From: JBHOQS01 sp042408875
GTDB taxonomy: Bacteria; Chloroflexota; UBA11872; JBHOQS01
Assembly: GCA_042408875.1 (NCBI GenBank)
Contig: JBHOQS010000002.1
Span: 124,001-188,000, forward strand
Direction of reading: 5' to 3'
Length of the DNA: 64,000 bases
Part shown: positions 44,122 to 52,187 of the stretch, in pieces
Layout of the letters: each line of letters begins with the position of its first letter
Numbering within the stretch: the stretch's first letter is position 1
Made by a program: the position numbers and the translations under genes
Notes under the pieces: generated by a model
The model's input: only the letters and a program-made list of their open reading frames with translations
What the model was told of the DNA's origin: nothing
Database searches by the model: none

Positions 44122-45458
44122 TTATGGTGACCACGCGAGCGTAGAGGGATGATGTGGCCAGAGCTTGGCCAGGGCGTGGCGCAGCCGAGAGAGCGGGGCG
44201 ACGACGGCGTGCCACTTGCGTCCGGTGCGCTGACACCAGCGCAGGATGCGGCGGAGCAGTCCCTCGTCCAACACCAGGAGGGGCAGGCGGAGGGCGTGGA
44301 CCAGTGCGGCGATCGCCCAGCGCTTCTGGCCAGAGGCCCAGCGGCGCACCCGCACGCGCCGCGCTCAGCGCCGCCTGCCCCTCGCAAACCGCCCCCTCGA
44401 CCTGCCAGCGGTGCGCAGCGGCCAGCACGAGCCGCATCGTCGCCTGGGTGCCTGCGTCCTTGGTCCTCAGCCCCACCACCTCTCGTGCCCCTTGCGCCTG
44501 ACCACCAGCCACACCGGCGTCGCGTGCCCGCCGAGCCGGACCGGCACCGCCGCCATCCCGAGGCGGTGGGTCTGGCGCGGCTCCGGGCGGGCGACCTCGC
44601 CCGCTCCCTTGCTGCGTACCCGCTGGGGCACCTGGCTGGCGGAGGCGTCCGCGCCAGCGGGTCCGACCAGGTGGTAGTCCTTGCGCCAGCGGACGATCCA
44701 GCGCATCTGCCCGTCCAGCAAGGTGCTCAGGAACTCCCGCCCCGCAAAGCCCCGGTCCACCAGCACCAGCACCTTCCGTCCCTATTACGCCAGCAAGGGC
44801 ACCAGGACGTTCGCCTCGGCCTCCCGGTGCTGCTCGGCTTGGTCAGCGGGCGCTGTGGGCGCGTACCAGTGCAGGCGCGCCAGGGTCAGGCTTCCCGGGA
44901 AGCCGGGCACCACCGCCTCGACCCAGCCAAAGCCTGCGACGATCAGCGGGGGCTTGAGCGGCGGGCCCCCGCGCGCGGCGCAACAGCGCGCACGAGATCC
45001 CCACCCAGCGCCCGCCATGCCGGCGGCCCCCCGCGCGCGGCGCAACAGCGCTCTGGTCACCGATGCAGTGCACCTGGAGCGGCGGGCCTGCGCGCGGCGC
45101 AACAACAGCGCCTGTGCCGACCGGACGCGCGTCACGCCTTCCAGGCGGTTGGCGAAGGGCTTCTCGAGGACACGGCCATCCAGGACCAGCAGCGCCTCCC
45201 CTTCCCGTGCGCGGAGGGCCGCGACCGCCTGGTCAGCCTGGGCCTGGACCCCGCGCTGCCCAGACGAGCCGTCCCCTTCGGCCGCTTGCGCAGGCGCCAG
45301 GGCCGCGTGACGCCCGCAGGGGCACAGCTGCCATCGAGGAGCACTGCGCCTAACTCGGGCAGGAGCAGCGTCAGAGCCCGCCCGCGCCGCCGAAGCAGGT
45401 TGAGCAAGGGGCGCGCCAACTTCAGCGCGGAGAAGTACGCCAAGCTCGCTGCCCTCAA
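44122..45458 (-). pseudogene. IS4-like DDE transposase, heavily degraded
   Basis: Read on the minus strand, pieces in several frames make one transposase: LAYFSALKLARPLLNLLRR (start near 45458), then EGEALLVLDGRVLEKPFANR (first Asp), PLIVAGFGWVEAVVPG, a tandem in-frame TAATAG at 44785-44790, KVLVLVDRGFAGREFL (second Asp) and WIVRWRKDY, then TMRLVLAAAHRWQVEGAV in another frame, ending with LPLLVLDEGLLRRIL. At least three frameshifts and the double stop rule out activity as written. Three copies of a GC-rich repeat sit inside it (44961-45111). Clear terminal inverted repeats were not found. Confidence 0.75.
44961..45111. repeat. Three spaced copies of a ~28-bp GC-rich repeat inside the transposase
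   Basis: Core GCGCGCGGCGCAACAGCGC preceded by GGGCC(C/T) occurs at 44961-44989, 45022-45051 and 45079-45111 (the last with an extra CAA), about 60 bases apart, all in the same orientation. Confidence 0.85.
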
Positions 45459-45583
45459 GGCGACGTGGGACCCCCAACCTCTTCCGCCTGAACCAGAATA
45501 TCACGCCACGCCCGTAAGGCGGCCAGACAGCCAGGTGACAGCCTCTCCCCCACTCCTGGAGGAGTCCCGCAGCGAGGAACAGC

Positions 45584-45621
45584 GAGGCCACCTGGCCGGG
45601 TCTACTCGGCGAGGTGGCCTC
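45584..45621. repeat. Inverted repeat between the IS remnant and the tRNA pair
   Basis: Perfect 10-bp arms GAGGCCACCT/AGGTGGCCTC around an 18-base loop. It lies about 36 bases past the tRNA-Asn 3' end on the minus strand and may end that transcript, although no T-run follows. It could instead be part of the IS. Confidence 0.45.
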
Positions 45622-45656
45622 TGGGATTATAAAATTATAAACATCAGGTTTTCTCG

Positions 45657-45729
45657 CTCCCCGACCAGGGCTCGAACCTGGAACCTTGCGGTTAACAGCC
45701 GCCTGCTCTACCGGTTGAGCTATCGGGGA
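45657..45729 (-). tRNA. tRNA-Asn (GTT)
   Basis: Cloverleaf of 73 bases. Acceptor arms TCCCCGA (5' end at 45729) and TCGGGGA pair fully; the anticodon loop is CTGTTAA, giving GTT for asparagine; the T arm reads GGTTCGAGCC. The discriminator is G and CCA is not encoded. It is 49 bases downstream of tRNA-Glu and probably co-transcribed with it. Confidence 0.95.
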
Positions 45730-45778
45730 TCGAGTGGTGGCATAGAGGAGAGGGAGAGGCGGCGCCTGCATCGCCAGA

Positions 45779-45855
45779 TGGTAGGGCGTAGGGGATTCGA
45801 ACCCCTGATCTTCACCTTGAAAGGGTGACGAGTTAGGCCACTACTCTAACGCCCC
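45779..45855 (-). tRNA. tRNA-Glu (TTC)
   Basis: 5' end at 45855, acceptor GGGGCGT pairing with ACGCCCT (one G-U), anticodon stem TCACC/GGTGA with loop CTTTCAA, giving TTC for glutamate. The T loop is TTCGAAT. A 3' ACCA is encoded, unlike the neighbouring tRNA-Asn. Confidence 0.95.
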
Positions 45856-45900
45856 AGGCCACTGTCTGGCCAGCGAGGAAATCCTCGCAGGCGCCTTCTA

Positions 45901-45930
45901 ATGGTACACTGACCGTCGAAGAAGCGTCAA
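45901..45930 (-). promoter_or_regulatory. Promoter of the tRNA-Glu/tRNA-Asn unit
   Basis: On the minus strand TTGACG (45925-45930), an 18-base spacer and TACCAT (45901-45906). The expected start is about 40 bases before the mature 5' end of tRNA-Glu. Confidence 0.45.
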
Positions 45931-45997
45931 GTGACCGGCGAACTGCTGCCGGTCTGCGGTCCAAACGTCTTCGCGCGTTTACCACAGAGTGCCGGCT

Positions 45998-47176
45998 ATG
46001 CAGCGCTTCGATGTCGTCATCGTCGGCGCCGGCCCCGCCGGGGCCTTCTGTGCCTATCTGCTCGCCCGCTCCGGCGCACGGGTAGCGCTCGTCGAGCAGG
46101 CGAAGCTGCCGCGCTACAAGCCCTGTGGCGGTGGTGTGACCTGGAAGGCGGCGCACTACCTGCCGTTCGACATCGCTCCGGTGGTCGAGCGAGAGGTCCG
46201 CGGCATCACATTGAGCTTCCGCACCGGTCCGGCCCGCCGCTTCGATGCCGGATGCCCGCTCTGCTACACCGTAATGCGGGATCGCTTCGATGCATACCTG
46301 GCCGAACAGGCTGTCGCCGCTGGGGCGCTGCTGTTCGACGGCCGGGCGGTGATGGCTATCGAGGCGCATCCGACCGGCGTGCAGGTAAGCGCCCGCGGGC
46401 TGTCCTTGAGCGCACAGGCACTCGTGGGAGCGGACGGGGCCAAGGGCATCGTTGCTCGGGCGGTCGGGCTGCGCCCGGCCTCCATGCGCTTTGTGGCCAT
46501 GGAGTGCGAGCTGCGGCTGGATCGCTACCAGGACCGCGTGCCGCTCGATACGCTGACGCTCGATTTCGTGAGCGATGCCGGACAGGACCTCGACTACGCC
46601 TGGGTCTTTCCCAAGGCCGGGCTGCTCTCCGTCGGCGTGGCCGGAGGCGAGCGCGCTGGCGGTGCTATCAAACGCTACTTCGAGCACTACTTCATCGCAC
46701 AGGGCTTCCATCGTGATGACGTGGTGCGCACGGTGGGCCACACGCTGCCGTGCCGCCTAGTGCCAACTGAGCTCGTCGCGGGCCACGTGCTGCTCGTGGG
46801 CGATGCCGCTGGCATGGTTGAGCCGTTCACCGGCGAGGGCATCGCCTACGCGCTCAAGAGCGCGCACATCGCCGCTGAGGTACTGCTCGAGGCGCTTGAT
46901 GGACGCCTGCCGGACCTGCAGGAGTACCGGCGCCGCGTGGATGTCGAGATCCTGCCTGATCTCCGCCGTGCCTACGCCCTCTCTCGCCTGGCTCGCCGTA
47001 TGCCACGGCTGACCTACCTTGCCTTCGTACACGTGCCGCGCTTTCGGCGCGTGGCGTACGAGCTCCTGCGCGGTGAGCGCAGCTTCCGTGCCCCCACGAC
47101 GAAGCTGCGTCCGTTCGAGCCACTCCTCCGCCGGCTGGAGCCGCCAGTGCGGAGCCTGGTCATGATGCAGCGCTAA
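45998..47176 (+). CDS. Geranylgeranyl reductase family flavoprotein
   Basis: 392 residues from ATG 45998 (an in-frame GTG at 45989 is possible; no clear Shine-Dalgarno for either). FAD motif VIVGAGPAGAFCAYLLARSG, the family signature RYKPCGGGV, VGADGAKGIVAR and a second FAD motif VLLVGDAAGMVEPFTGEGIAYAL. Family members reduce isoprenoid double bonds (chlorophyll phytol chains, archaeal lipids, menaquinones). No chlorophyll gene is present, so a quinone or carotenoid-like isoprenoid is likelier. An MBL-fold gene follows after 16 bases. Confidence 0.9.
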   Translation: MQRFDVVIVGAGPAGAFCAYLLARSGARVALVEQAKLPRYKPCGGGVTWKAAHYLPFDIAPVVEREVRGITLSFRTGPARRFDAGCPLCYTVMRDRFDAYLAEQAVAAGALLFDGRAVMAIEAHPTGVQVSARGLSLSAQALVGADGAKGIVARAVGLRPASMRFVAMECELRLDRYQDRVPLDTLTLDFVSDAGQDLDYAWVFPKAGLLSVGVAGGERAGGAIKRYFEHYFIAQGFHRDDVVRTVGHTLPCRLVPTELVAGHVLLVGDAAGMVEPFTGEGIAYALKSAHIAAEVLLEALDGRLPDLQEYRRRVDVEILPDLRRAYALSRLARRMPRLTYLAFVHVPRFRRVAYELLRGERSFRAPTTKLRPFEPLLRRLEPPVRSLVMMQR

Positions 47177-47192
47177 CGGGCAGGAGAGGGTG

Positions 47193-48032
47193 ATGTGCGA
47201 CAGCGGCGTACGTTTTCGCTGGCTGGGCGTCGCCGGGCTGGAGATCGAGGCAGGCGGTGATGCGCTCCTGATCGATCCGTTCTTCACCCGCCCGCCGTGG
47301 TGGCGGCTCTTTGCCGGCCGGGTCCCTTGCAACAGCAAGCTCATTGCTGAGCACGTGCGACAGGCCGACCATGTGCTGGTCACCCATGCCCACTGGGATC
47401 ACGTCATGGACGTGCCGGAGGTGGTACGACGAACCGGCGCGACGGCATGGGGCTCAGAGAACGTCTGCCGGCTGCTGGAGCGAGCGGGAGTACCGCCCGC
47501 ACAGATCCGGCGGATAGCCACAGGCGAGCGGCTGCAGCTGGGGCAGTTCGATGTCGAGGTCCTGGCCGCGACGCACGGGCGTACGCCCATTGACGGGCTT
47601 ATCAACGGCGCGCTCCCTCGGGCGGCAACCTCACCCCTGCGTCTCATCGACTACCGGATGGACCAGTGCTTCAGCTTCCTGATCACCGTCGCAGGGATAC
47701 GCTTCCTGCATGCGCCGAGCGAGCGGCCGGCCGAAGCCCGGCCCGCCGATGTACTGCTGGTCGGGCCGCATCGCGAGCCGGGCTACTACCGCCTGCTTCT
47801 GAAGATCGTCCGGCCCCGGCTGGTCATCCCGATCCACTGGGATGGCCTCTTTCGCCCTCTGAGCGCGCCGCTCGTGCCTGACTTCACCATCTCATGGTGG
47901 TCGTGGCCGCCGCTGCAGCGCATGGAGCCCCAGCCTTTCCAGCAGCTCATCGAGCGGCTCGCCCCGGGCGTGCGGGTACTCATTGCCGAGCGCCTGCACT
48001 GGTACACCGTGTGCCAGGTCCTTTCCCTGTGA
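47193..48032 (+). CDS. MBL-fold metallo-hydrolase
   Basis: 279 residues from ATG 47193 (GGAG upstream; the GTG three bases earlier is less well placed). It contains the metal motif THAHWDHVMDVPE (HxHxDH) and later histidines in FLHAPSER and PIHWDGLF. It resembles the L-ascorbate-lactonase/UlaG-like branch of the superfamily. Cytoplasmic. It is probably co-transcribed with the geranylgeranyl-reductase-like gene. The substrate is unknown. Confidence 0.85.
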   Translation: MCDSGVRFRWLGVAGLEIEAGGDALLIDPFFTRPPWWRLFAGRVPCNSKLIAEHVRQADHVLVTHAHWDHVMDVPEVVRRTGATAWGSENVCRLLERAGVPPAQIRRIATGERLQLGQFDVEVLAATHGRTPIDGLINGALPRAATSPLRLIDYRMDQCFSFLITVAGIRFLHAPSERPAEARPADVLLVGPHREPGYYRLLLKIVRPRLVIPIHWDGLFRPLSAPLVPDFTISWWSWPPLQRMEPQPFQQLIERLAPGVRVLIAERLHWYTVCQVLSL

Positions 48033-48131
48033 CCCGGCGCGGCTGTGTCGCCCTCTCTGGCACAGCAGGCGGACGAGCACGTTAGCCATCCTGCCCACTG
48101 CGCCGGCTGCAAGGGGGCGCCGAGCGGCAGG

Positions 48132-50090
48132 CTAGCCTGCCGCCTCCCGCGCCGCCTCCAGGGTACCGGTGCGACGGGTGCGCGTGACCACGCCGGCCAT
48201 CATGTCTTCGAACAACTCAGGCCGGGTCCACTCCAGCTCCAGCTCAGCCAGCTTAGCAGCCGTGGGCACGCCCTCGCTGTCCCAACCGCACATCTGGTAG
48301 TACAGCCGCAGCGCCTTGCGCAGCTGCTCCGGGTCAATGCGCTCACCCTGGAGTGGCCCGTTGCCCAGCCCCTCGAACATGCGCTGCGGCAGCCAGTCGT
48401 CGGCGGCGGTGAAGCCCTCGCGCAGATTAAACAGGCGCGCCATCGTATTGGCCCGCTCGCCGACTTTCAGGAGCTCGTAGATCGACATATCCCAGCCGGT
48501 CACCGCGCTGACGTAGTTCTGGAGCTGCTGCAGCGCCAGTGCGCCGATGGGCACGCCCACGAAGTCGCACATGCCGACGCAGTTGTACAGGCTCCATACC
48601 TGCTGGCAATAGTAGAACGCCCGCACCTTCTTCGGACCCAGGTCCATGCGGTCCACCGGTTCGATCAGCCCCAGGATACCCAGCGGGGACAGGCTCTTAG
48701 TGTCGAAGCTCTCGTAGAAAGGGTCGTGTGGCGCTTCCATGTGGTCTGCCCCGGTGGGCGAGATGGCGTAGGCGATGGCCAGGCCTTTCTTGCCCCGCGG
48801 CTCGTGCATGGGCAGCTCCTGTCCCTTCACGTGCAGGGCGAAACGCTCGGCACCACGGCCGATCTTCTCGGCGGCGCGCTTGACGCCCTCAGCCAGCAGG
48901 TCGCCGATGCCCTCCCGCCGAGCGATCTTGTGAATGAGGGCGATCGCTGCGTCCTGGTTGCCGAAGCGCAGCTCCAGGCCATCGCAGTCCTCTTTGGTGA
49001 GGATGCCCTCCTCGAAGCATTCCATGGCAAAGGCGATCACCGCGCCCGTGGAGATGGAGTCCAGCACGTATTGCGAGAGCAACTGGTTGGCCAGGGCGAT
49101 CTGCTTGAGATCGCCGATGCCCAAGAGCGAGCCGTTTGCGGCGATGGTCTCGTACTCCGGCCCCCCGAACTTGGGCGTCACGCCGAGCTCCGGCACAGCC
49201 ACCTCGCGCTTGCAGGCCACCGCGCAGGCATAGCAGGTACCGCGGTTGACCAGGATCGTCTCGGACATGCGCTGCCCGCTGATCTCGCGGAAGTACTCGA
49301 AATTGCCGTCGCGGAAGTTGCGCGTGGGCAGGATACCATCGGCCTGCAGGCTGGGGATGCCGCGCGCCGTGCCGTGCAAGTGTAACGCGTCATGGTCGCG
49401 GTCGTAGTTCTCCTTGAACCATTTGAACACAGCCTGGGCCCCGGCCTTGTCGGTGGCCTCAATGCGTTCGTGGCCGCGCACGGCGATGGCCTTGAGCTTC
49501 TTGGAGCCCATCACCGCGCCTAGCCCTGAGCGTCCGTGGAAGTGCCGGCACTGGTTGACGATAGCAGCGAAGCGCACCAGGTTTTCGCCAGCAATACCGC
49601 ACTGCAAGACGCGAATACGCTTGTCCCCGAGCTCCGCTTCCAGCGTGTCCTGCACCTCGCCGGAGTGGCGGCCCCACAGGTGCGAGGCATCGCGGATCTC
49701 CACCTCGCCATCATGGATCCACAGATAGACCGGCTTTTCGGCCGCGCCGGTGATGACGATCCCGTCGAAGCCGGCCGCTTTGAGCTCAGGTCCCCACCAG
49801 CCACCCGCCTCAGATTCGCCGAAGCCACCGGTGAGGGGTGACTTCGCCGCTGCAGTGTAGCGGTTGGCCCCAGAGATGGTCGTGCCATTGATGACGCTGG
49901 TCATGAAGATGAGCATGTTCTCCGGACCTAGCGGGTCGATGCCCGGCTTGAGCTCGCGCAGGAGATACCAGGAAGCCATGGCGCTGCCTCCGAGATAGCG
50001 CCGCCACACTGCCTCGCCAGGCTGCTCGACCCAGGTCCGCCCGCTGGTGAGATCGACGCGCAGGATCTTGTCGTTATAGCCCTTGATCAT
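48132..50090 (-). CDS. Aldehyde ferredoxin oxidoreductase (tungsten/molybdopterin)
   Basis: 652 residues. It opens with the AOR N-domain (NDKILRVDLTSGRTWVEQPGE, YLGGSAMASWYLLREL, TAAAKSPLTGGFGESEAGG). The 4Fe-4S cysteines fit CYACAVACKR with the later C in NCVGMCDFVG. It would oxidise aldehydes to acids with ferredoxin as acceptor, using a bis-pterin tungsten or molybdenum centre. No ferredoxin or cofactor genes are adjacent, and it is alone on its strand. The leader contains a 29-bp perfect palindrome 24 bases from the ATG. Confidence 0.95.
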   Translation of the reverse strand: MIKGYNDKILRVDLTSGRTWVEQPGEAVWRRYLGGSAMASWYLLRELKPGIDPLGPENMLIFMTSVINGTTISGANRYTAAAKSPLTGGFGESEAGGWWGPELKAAGFDGIVITGAAEKPVYLWIHDGEVEIRDASHLWGRHSGEVQDTLEAELGDKRIRVLQCGIAGENLVRFAAIVNQCRHFHGRSGLGAVMGSKKLKAIAVRGHERIEATDKAGAQAVFKWFKENYDRDHDALHLHGTARGIPSLQADGILPTRNFRDGNFEYFREISGQRMSETILVNRGTCYACAVACKREVAVPELGVTPKFGGPEYETIAANGSLLGIGDLKQIALANQLLSQYVLDSISTGAVIAFAMECFEEGILTKEDCDGLELRFGNQDAAIALIHKIARREGIGDLLAEGVKRAAEKIGRGAERFALHVKGQELPMHEPRGKKGLAIAYAISPTGADHMEAPHDPFYESFDTKSLSPLGILGLIEPVDRMDLGPKKVRAFYYCQQVWSLYNCVGMCDFVGVPIGALALQQLQNYVSAVTGWDMSIYELLKVGERANTMARLFNLREGFTAADDWLPQRMFEGLGNGPLQGERIDPEQLRKALRLYYQMCGWDSEGVPTAAKLAELELEWTRPELFEDMMAGVVTRTRRTGTLEAAREAAG

Positions 50091-50568
50091 TGGTGGTGAT
50101 CCTCTCTTGCTGCTTGTCCGGGCGCCTCAGGCGCCCGGACAACGCAGGTCATCCTGAAACCCGCTCTGAAGCCCGCTCCAATTGTAGCTCGTGCGTCACC
50201 GCATGCAAGCGCGCTCCAGTGGCAAGATGCCTCAGGGAATCCACGCACGAGCAGGGGCTTGCCCTCCATCGCGACAAGCGGTACACTCAGACCCTCACGC
50301 GAACCCGACACAGCGAATGGCGCCAGCCATGTCGATCGCAGTATCAATACGAACCGCCTAACTAGGCCGGTCTAATCAGCCGGTCTCAGGACCAGGAGAG
50401 CTGAAGGGTAGTACTTAAGGGCGCTCTGGCGTGGTATTTTTCTACTATTCTGCTCTCTCAAGCGCCCGCTTCCACCGAAGCTAATAGTAGCGTTGGTGCG
50501 TGCCAGCGGCGTGGCGCCAACGGTAGGCCGTCTGGCTCGACAACCTCCTGCTACTGACAGGACGTGGT
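50091..50568. other. Divergent intergenic region (AOR / CAP protein)
   Basis: 478 bases. Besides the palindrome at 50114-50142 it has a direct repeat GCCGGTCT (near 50366-50386) and a T-rich patch (50437-50450) ahead of the CAP gene. No coding ORF was accepted. I saw no match to a known molybdenum/tungsten-cofactor riboswitch, but could not search for one. Confidence 0.5.
50114..50142. repeat. Perfect 29-bp inverted repeat in the AOR leader
   Basis: TTGTCCGGGCGCCT, a central C, then AGGCGCCCGGACAA. In AOR mRNA it would form a very stable hairpin about 24 bases before the start codon, next to the AGAGGA Shine-Dalgarno. No T-run follows. Confidence 0.85.
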
Positions 50569-51279
50569 ATGACTGAGGCACAGCGACCACGGGACCTGGC
50601 CGTCCGGGACCGCACGCGGCTCGTGCGGCGCTCGCTGGTGCTGGCCGGCTTTGCCACCGTGGCACCCGGCCTGAGTGGCGTAGCGCAGGCAGATACCCGC
50701 GCGTCCCAGGTGTTCGAGCTGACCAACCTCGAGCGCGCGGCCGCCGGCGTGGGGCGCCTTCTCCTTTCTCCCGAGCTCACCCAGGCGGCGCAGAAGTATG
50801 CCGAAGTGCTCGCCGGCGGTGACTGCTTTGGGCACGCCTGCGGGCCGCAGGCGGATCTGCGCTCCCGCGTCGAGCACAGCGGCTACACCGATTGGATGCG
50901 CATTGGTGAGAACATCGCCGCTGGCCAGCGCAGCTCGGAGGAAGTGATGGCAGCCTGGATGGCATCGCCCGGCCACCGGGCGAACATCCTGAACCCGGCC
51001 TTTCGCGAGATCGGCATTGGCGTGGTCAACCGCGGCCGCTTCGGCATCTACTGGGTGCAGATCTTCGGCGCCAGGAGGCAGCCAGCCCTAGCCCTCGCGC
51101 CACAGGTTCCGCTCTCAGCCCCGCCCAGAGGGGCGGACGATCCCCTCTCGCCTCCAGCTCCTGCACTGCCTGCGGACCATGAGCTGCCAGACCCGGCCAG
51201 CACGCCCGTCGGCCAGGAAGCACCACCTGAGCAGACGTCGCCAGGCATCGCGCTTGCTGCCGGTACTGAACCGCTCTAG
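50569..51279 (+). CDS. Secreted CAP/SCP-domain protein
   Basis: 236 residues. The N-terminus has an RRS-containing charged region and a hydrophobic core (LVLAGFATVAPGLSGVAQA), so it is exported, perhaps through Tat. The CAP domain follows: VFELTNLERAAAGV, LLLSPELTQAAQKYAE, FGHACG, YTDWMRIGENIAAGQRS, WMASPGHRANILNP and EIGIGVV. The last 75 residues are a Pro/Ala-rich tail. Bacterial CAP proteins are extracellular, with unclear roles. It is transcribed toward the rRNA methyltransferase gene, 206 bases away. Confidence 0.9.
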   Translation: MTEAQRPRDLAVRDRTRLVRRSLVLAGFATVAPGLSGVAQADTRASQVFELTNLERAAAGVGRLLLSPELTQAAQKYAEVLAGGDCFGHACGPQADLRSRVEHSGYTDWMRIGENIAAGQRSSEEVMAAWMASPGHRANILNPAFREIGIGVVNRGRFGIYWVQIFGARRQPALALAPQVPLSAPPRGADDPLSPPAPALPADHELPDPASTPVGQEAPPEQTSPGIALAAGTEPL

Positions 51280-51485
51280 CCCTCTGCACGACGCGGGCGC
51301 CACGTCGGGAGGCGCTGGATGGCAGCACGACGGCCCGGCACCGCTTCAGCACGTTGACAGAGTGGTTCCCCGACGGTATCCTGCACAGCGCCTGAGACAC
51401 GTGCGCTTCGACATGCCTGGGCCGGTTGCACAGGGCGAGGCTGGCCGGCCCCTCGCGGTGGGCAGCCTCGCCACAGCTCACCGGC

Positions 51486-52187
51486 ATGAATGATGTCGTA
51501 GTCGTGCGCGGCCGGGTACGCCAGGGGCTTTGCGCGACGCAGCTCCACACGCTGGCGCAGGCATTCCAGGAGGTCGCGCTCGACCTCGGCACCGGCGATG
51601 GCCGCTTCGTCTACCGCATGGCCCAGCGCTGTCCGCAGACCTTGTGGATTGGTGTGGACCCAGCGCCGGAGGCGCTGGCCGAGTACAGCGCCAGAGCGAT
51701 GCGTAAGCCCGCCCGAGGTGGCCTGCCTGCTGCGAACGCGCTCTTCATCGCCGCCACAGTCGAGGCGCTTCCGGCAGCGCTGGATGGCCTGGCGCGCAGG
51801 GTCTACGTGCATTTCCCTTGGGGAAGCCTGCTCAGAGGTCTCCTGCTGGCTGACCCGGCCATCCTGGCTCCCATGGCTCGCGCCGCTGCCCCCGGGGCAC
51901 GCCTGGATGTCTACGTGAACACGACGGCGTTTCTCGACCGCGTCCCGGGCGAGCTGCGCGAGCTGCCGCTGCCCACGCCAGGATACTGCACAAGCGTCAT
52001 GGCGCCGGCATACGCAGCGATGGGTATCACGCTCATCGACTGCATGCTCCTGGGCCGCGGTGAGCTCGCCCGGCTGGACTCGACCTGGGCGCGGCGGATC
52101 GCTCAGGCCCGCGACCCGCAGGCCCTCTATCTCCAGGGGATCATTGGCTCCGGGCCTAGCTCACCAGCAGCGCCTCGATCTCCTTGA
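51486..52187 (+). CDS. KamB/NpmA-like 16S rRNA (adenine-1408-N1) methyltransferase homologue
   Basis: 233 residues from ATG 51486. SAM motif I is ALDLGTGDGRFVYRMA, followed by WIGVDPAPEALAEYS, KPARGGLPAANALF, ATVEALPAAL and HFPWGSLLRGLL, and near the end LDSTWARRIAQARDPQALYL. This order matches the aminoglycoside-resistance methyltransferases KamB and NpmA, including the two tryptophans that in NpmA stack on A1408 (Trp107 and Trp197, here Trp112 and Trp201). It would methylate 16S rRNA on assembled 30S subunits. The last 32 bases overlap the convergent aldo/keto reductase. No mobile element or antibiotic cluster adjoins it. A housekeeping or intrinsic role is possible. Confidence 0.85.
   Translation: MNDVVVVRGRVRQGLCATQLHTLAQAFQEVALDLGTGDGRFVYRMAQRCPQTLWIGVDPAPEALAEYSARAMRKPARGGLPAANALFIAATVEALPAALDGLARRVYVHFPWGSLLRGLLLADPAILAPMARAAAPGARLDVYVNTTAFLDRVPGELRELPLPTPGYCTSVMAPAYAAMGITLIDCMLLGRGELARLDSTWARRIAQARDPQALYLQGIIGSGPSSPAAPRSP

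Noticed and set aside
44961..45111. CRISPR array
   Set aside because: Only three imperfect copies, unequal spacing, and all within a transposase reading frame; no cas gene.
45063..45353. Plus-strand ORFs inside the IS region
   Set aside because: Antisense of the transposase remnant; high GC keeps several frames open.
44117..45513. Terminal inverted repeats of the IS element
   Set aside because: The similar motifs at both ends (GAATTATGGTGACCACGC and GAATATCACGCCACGC) are in direct, not inverted, orientation and match poorly.
48045..49385. 446-codon plus-strand ORF opposite the aldehyde ferredoxin oxidoreductase
   Set aside because: Antisense of a gene with complete family signatures.
50091..50568. 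Molybdenum/tungsten-cofactor riboswitch upstream of the AOR gene
   Set aside because: Only a simple 29-bp palindrome is evident; no multi-stem pattern was recognised.
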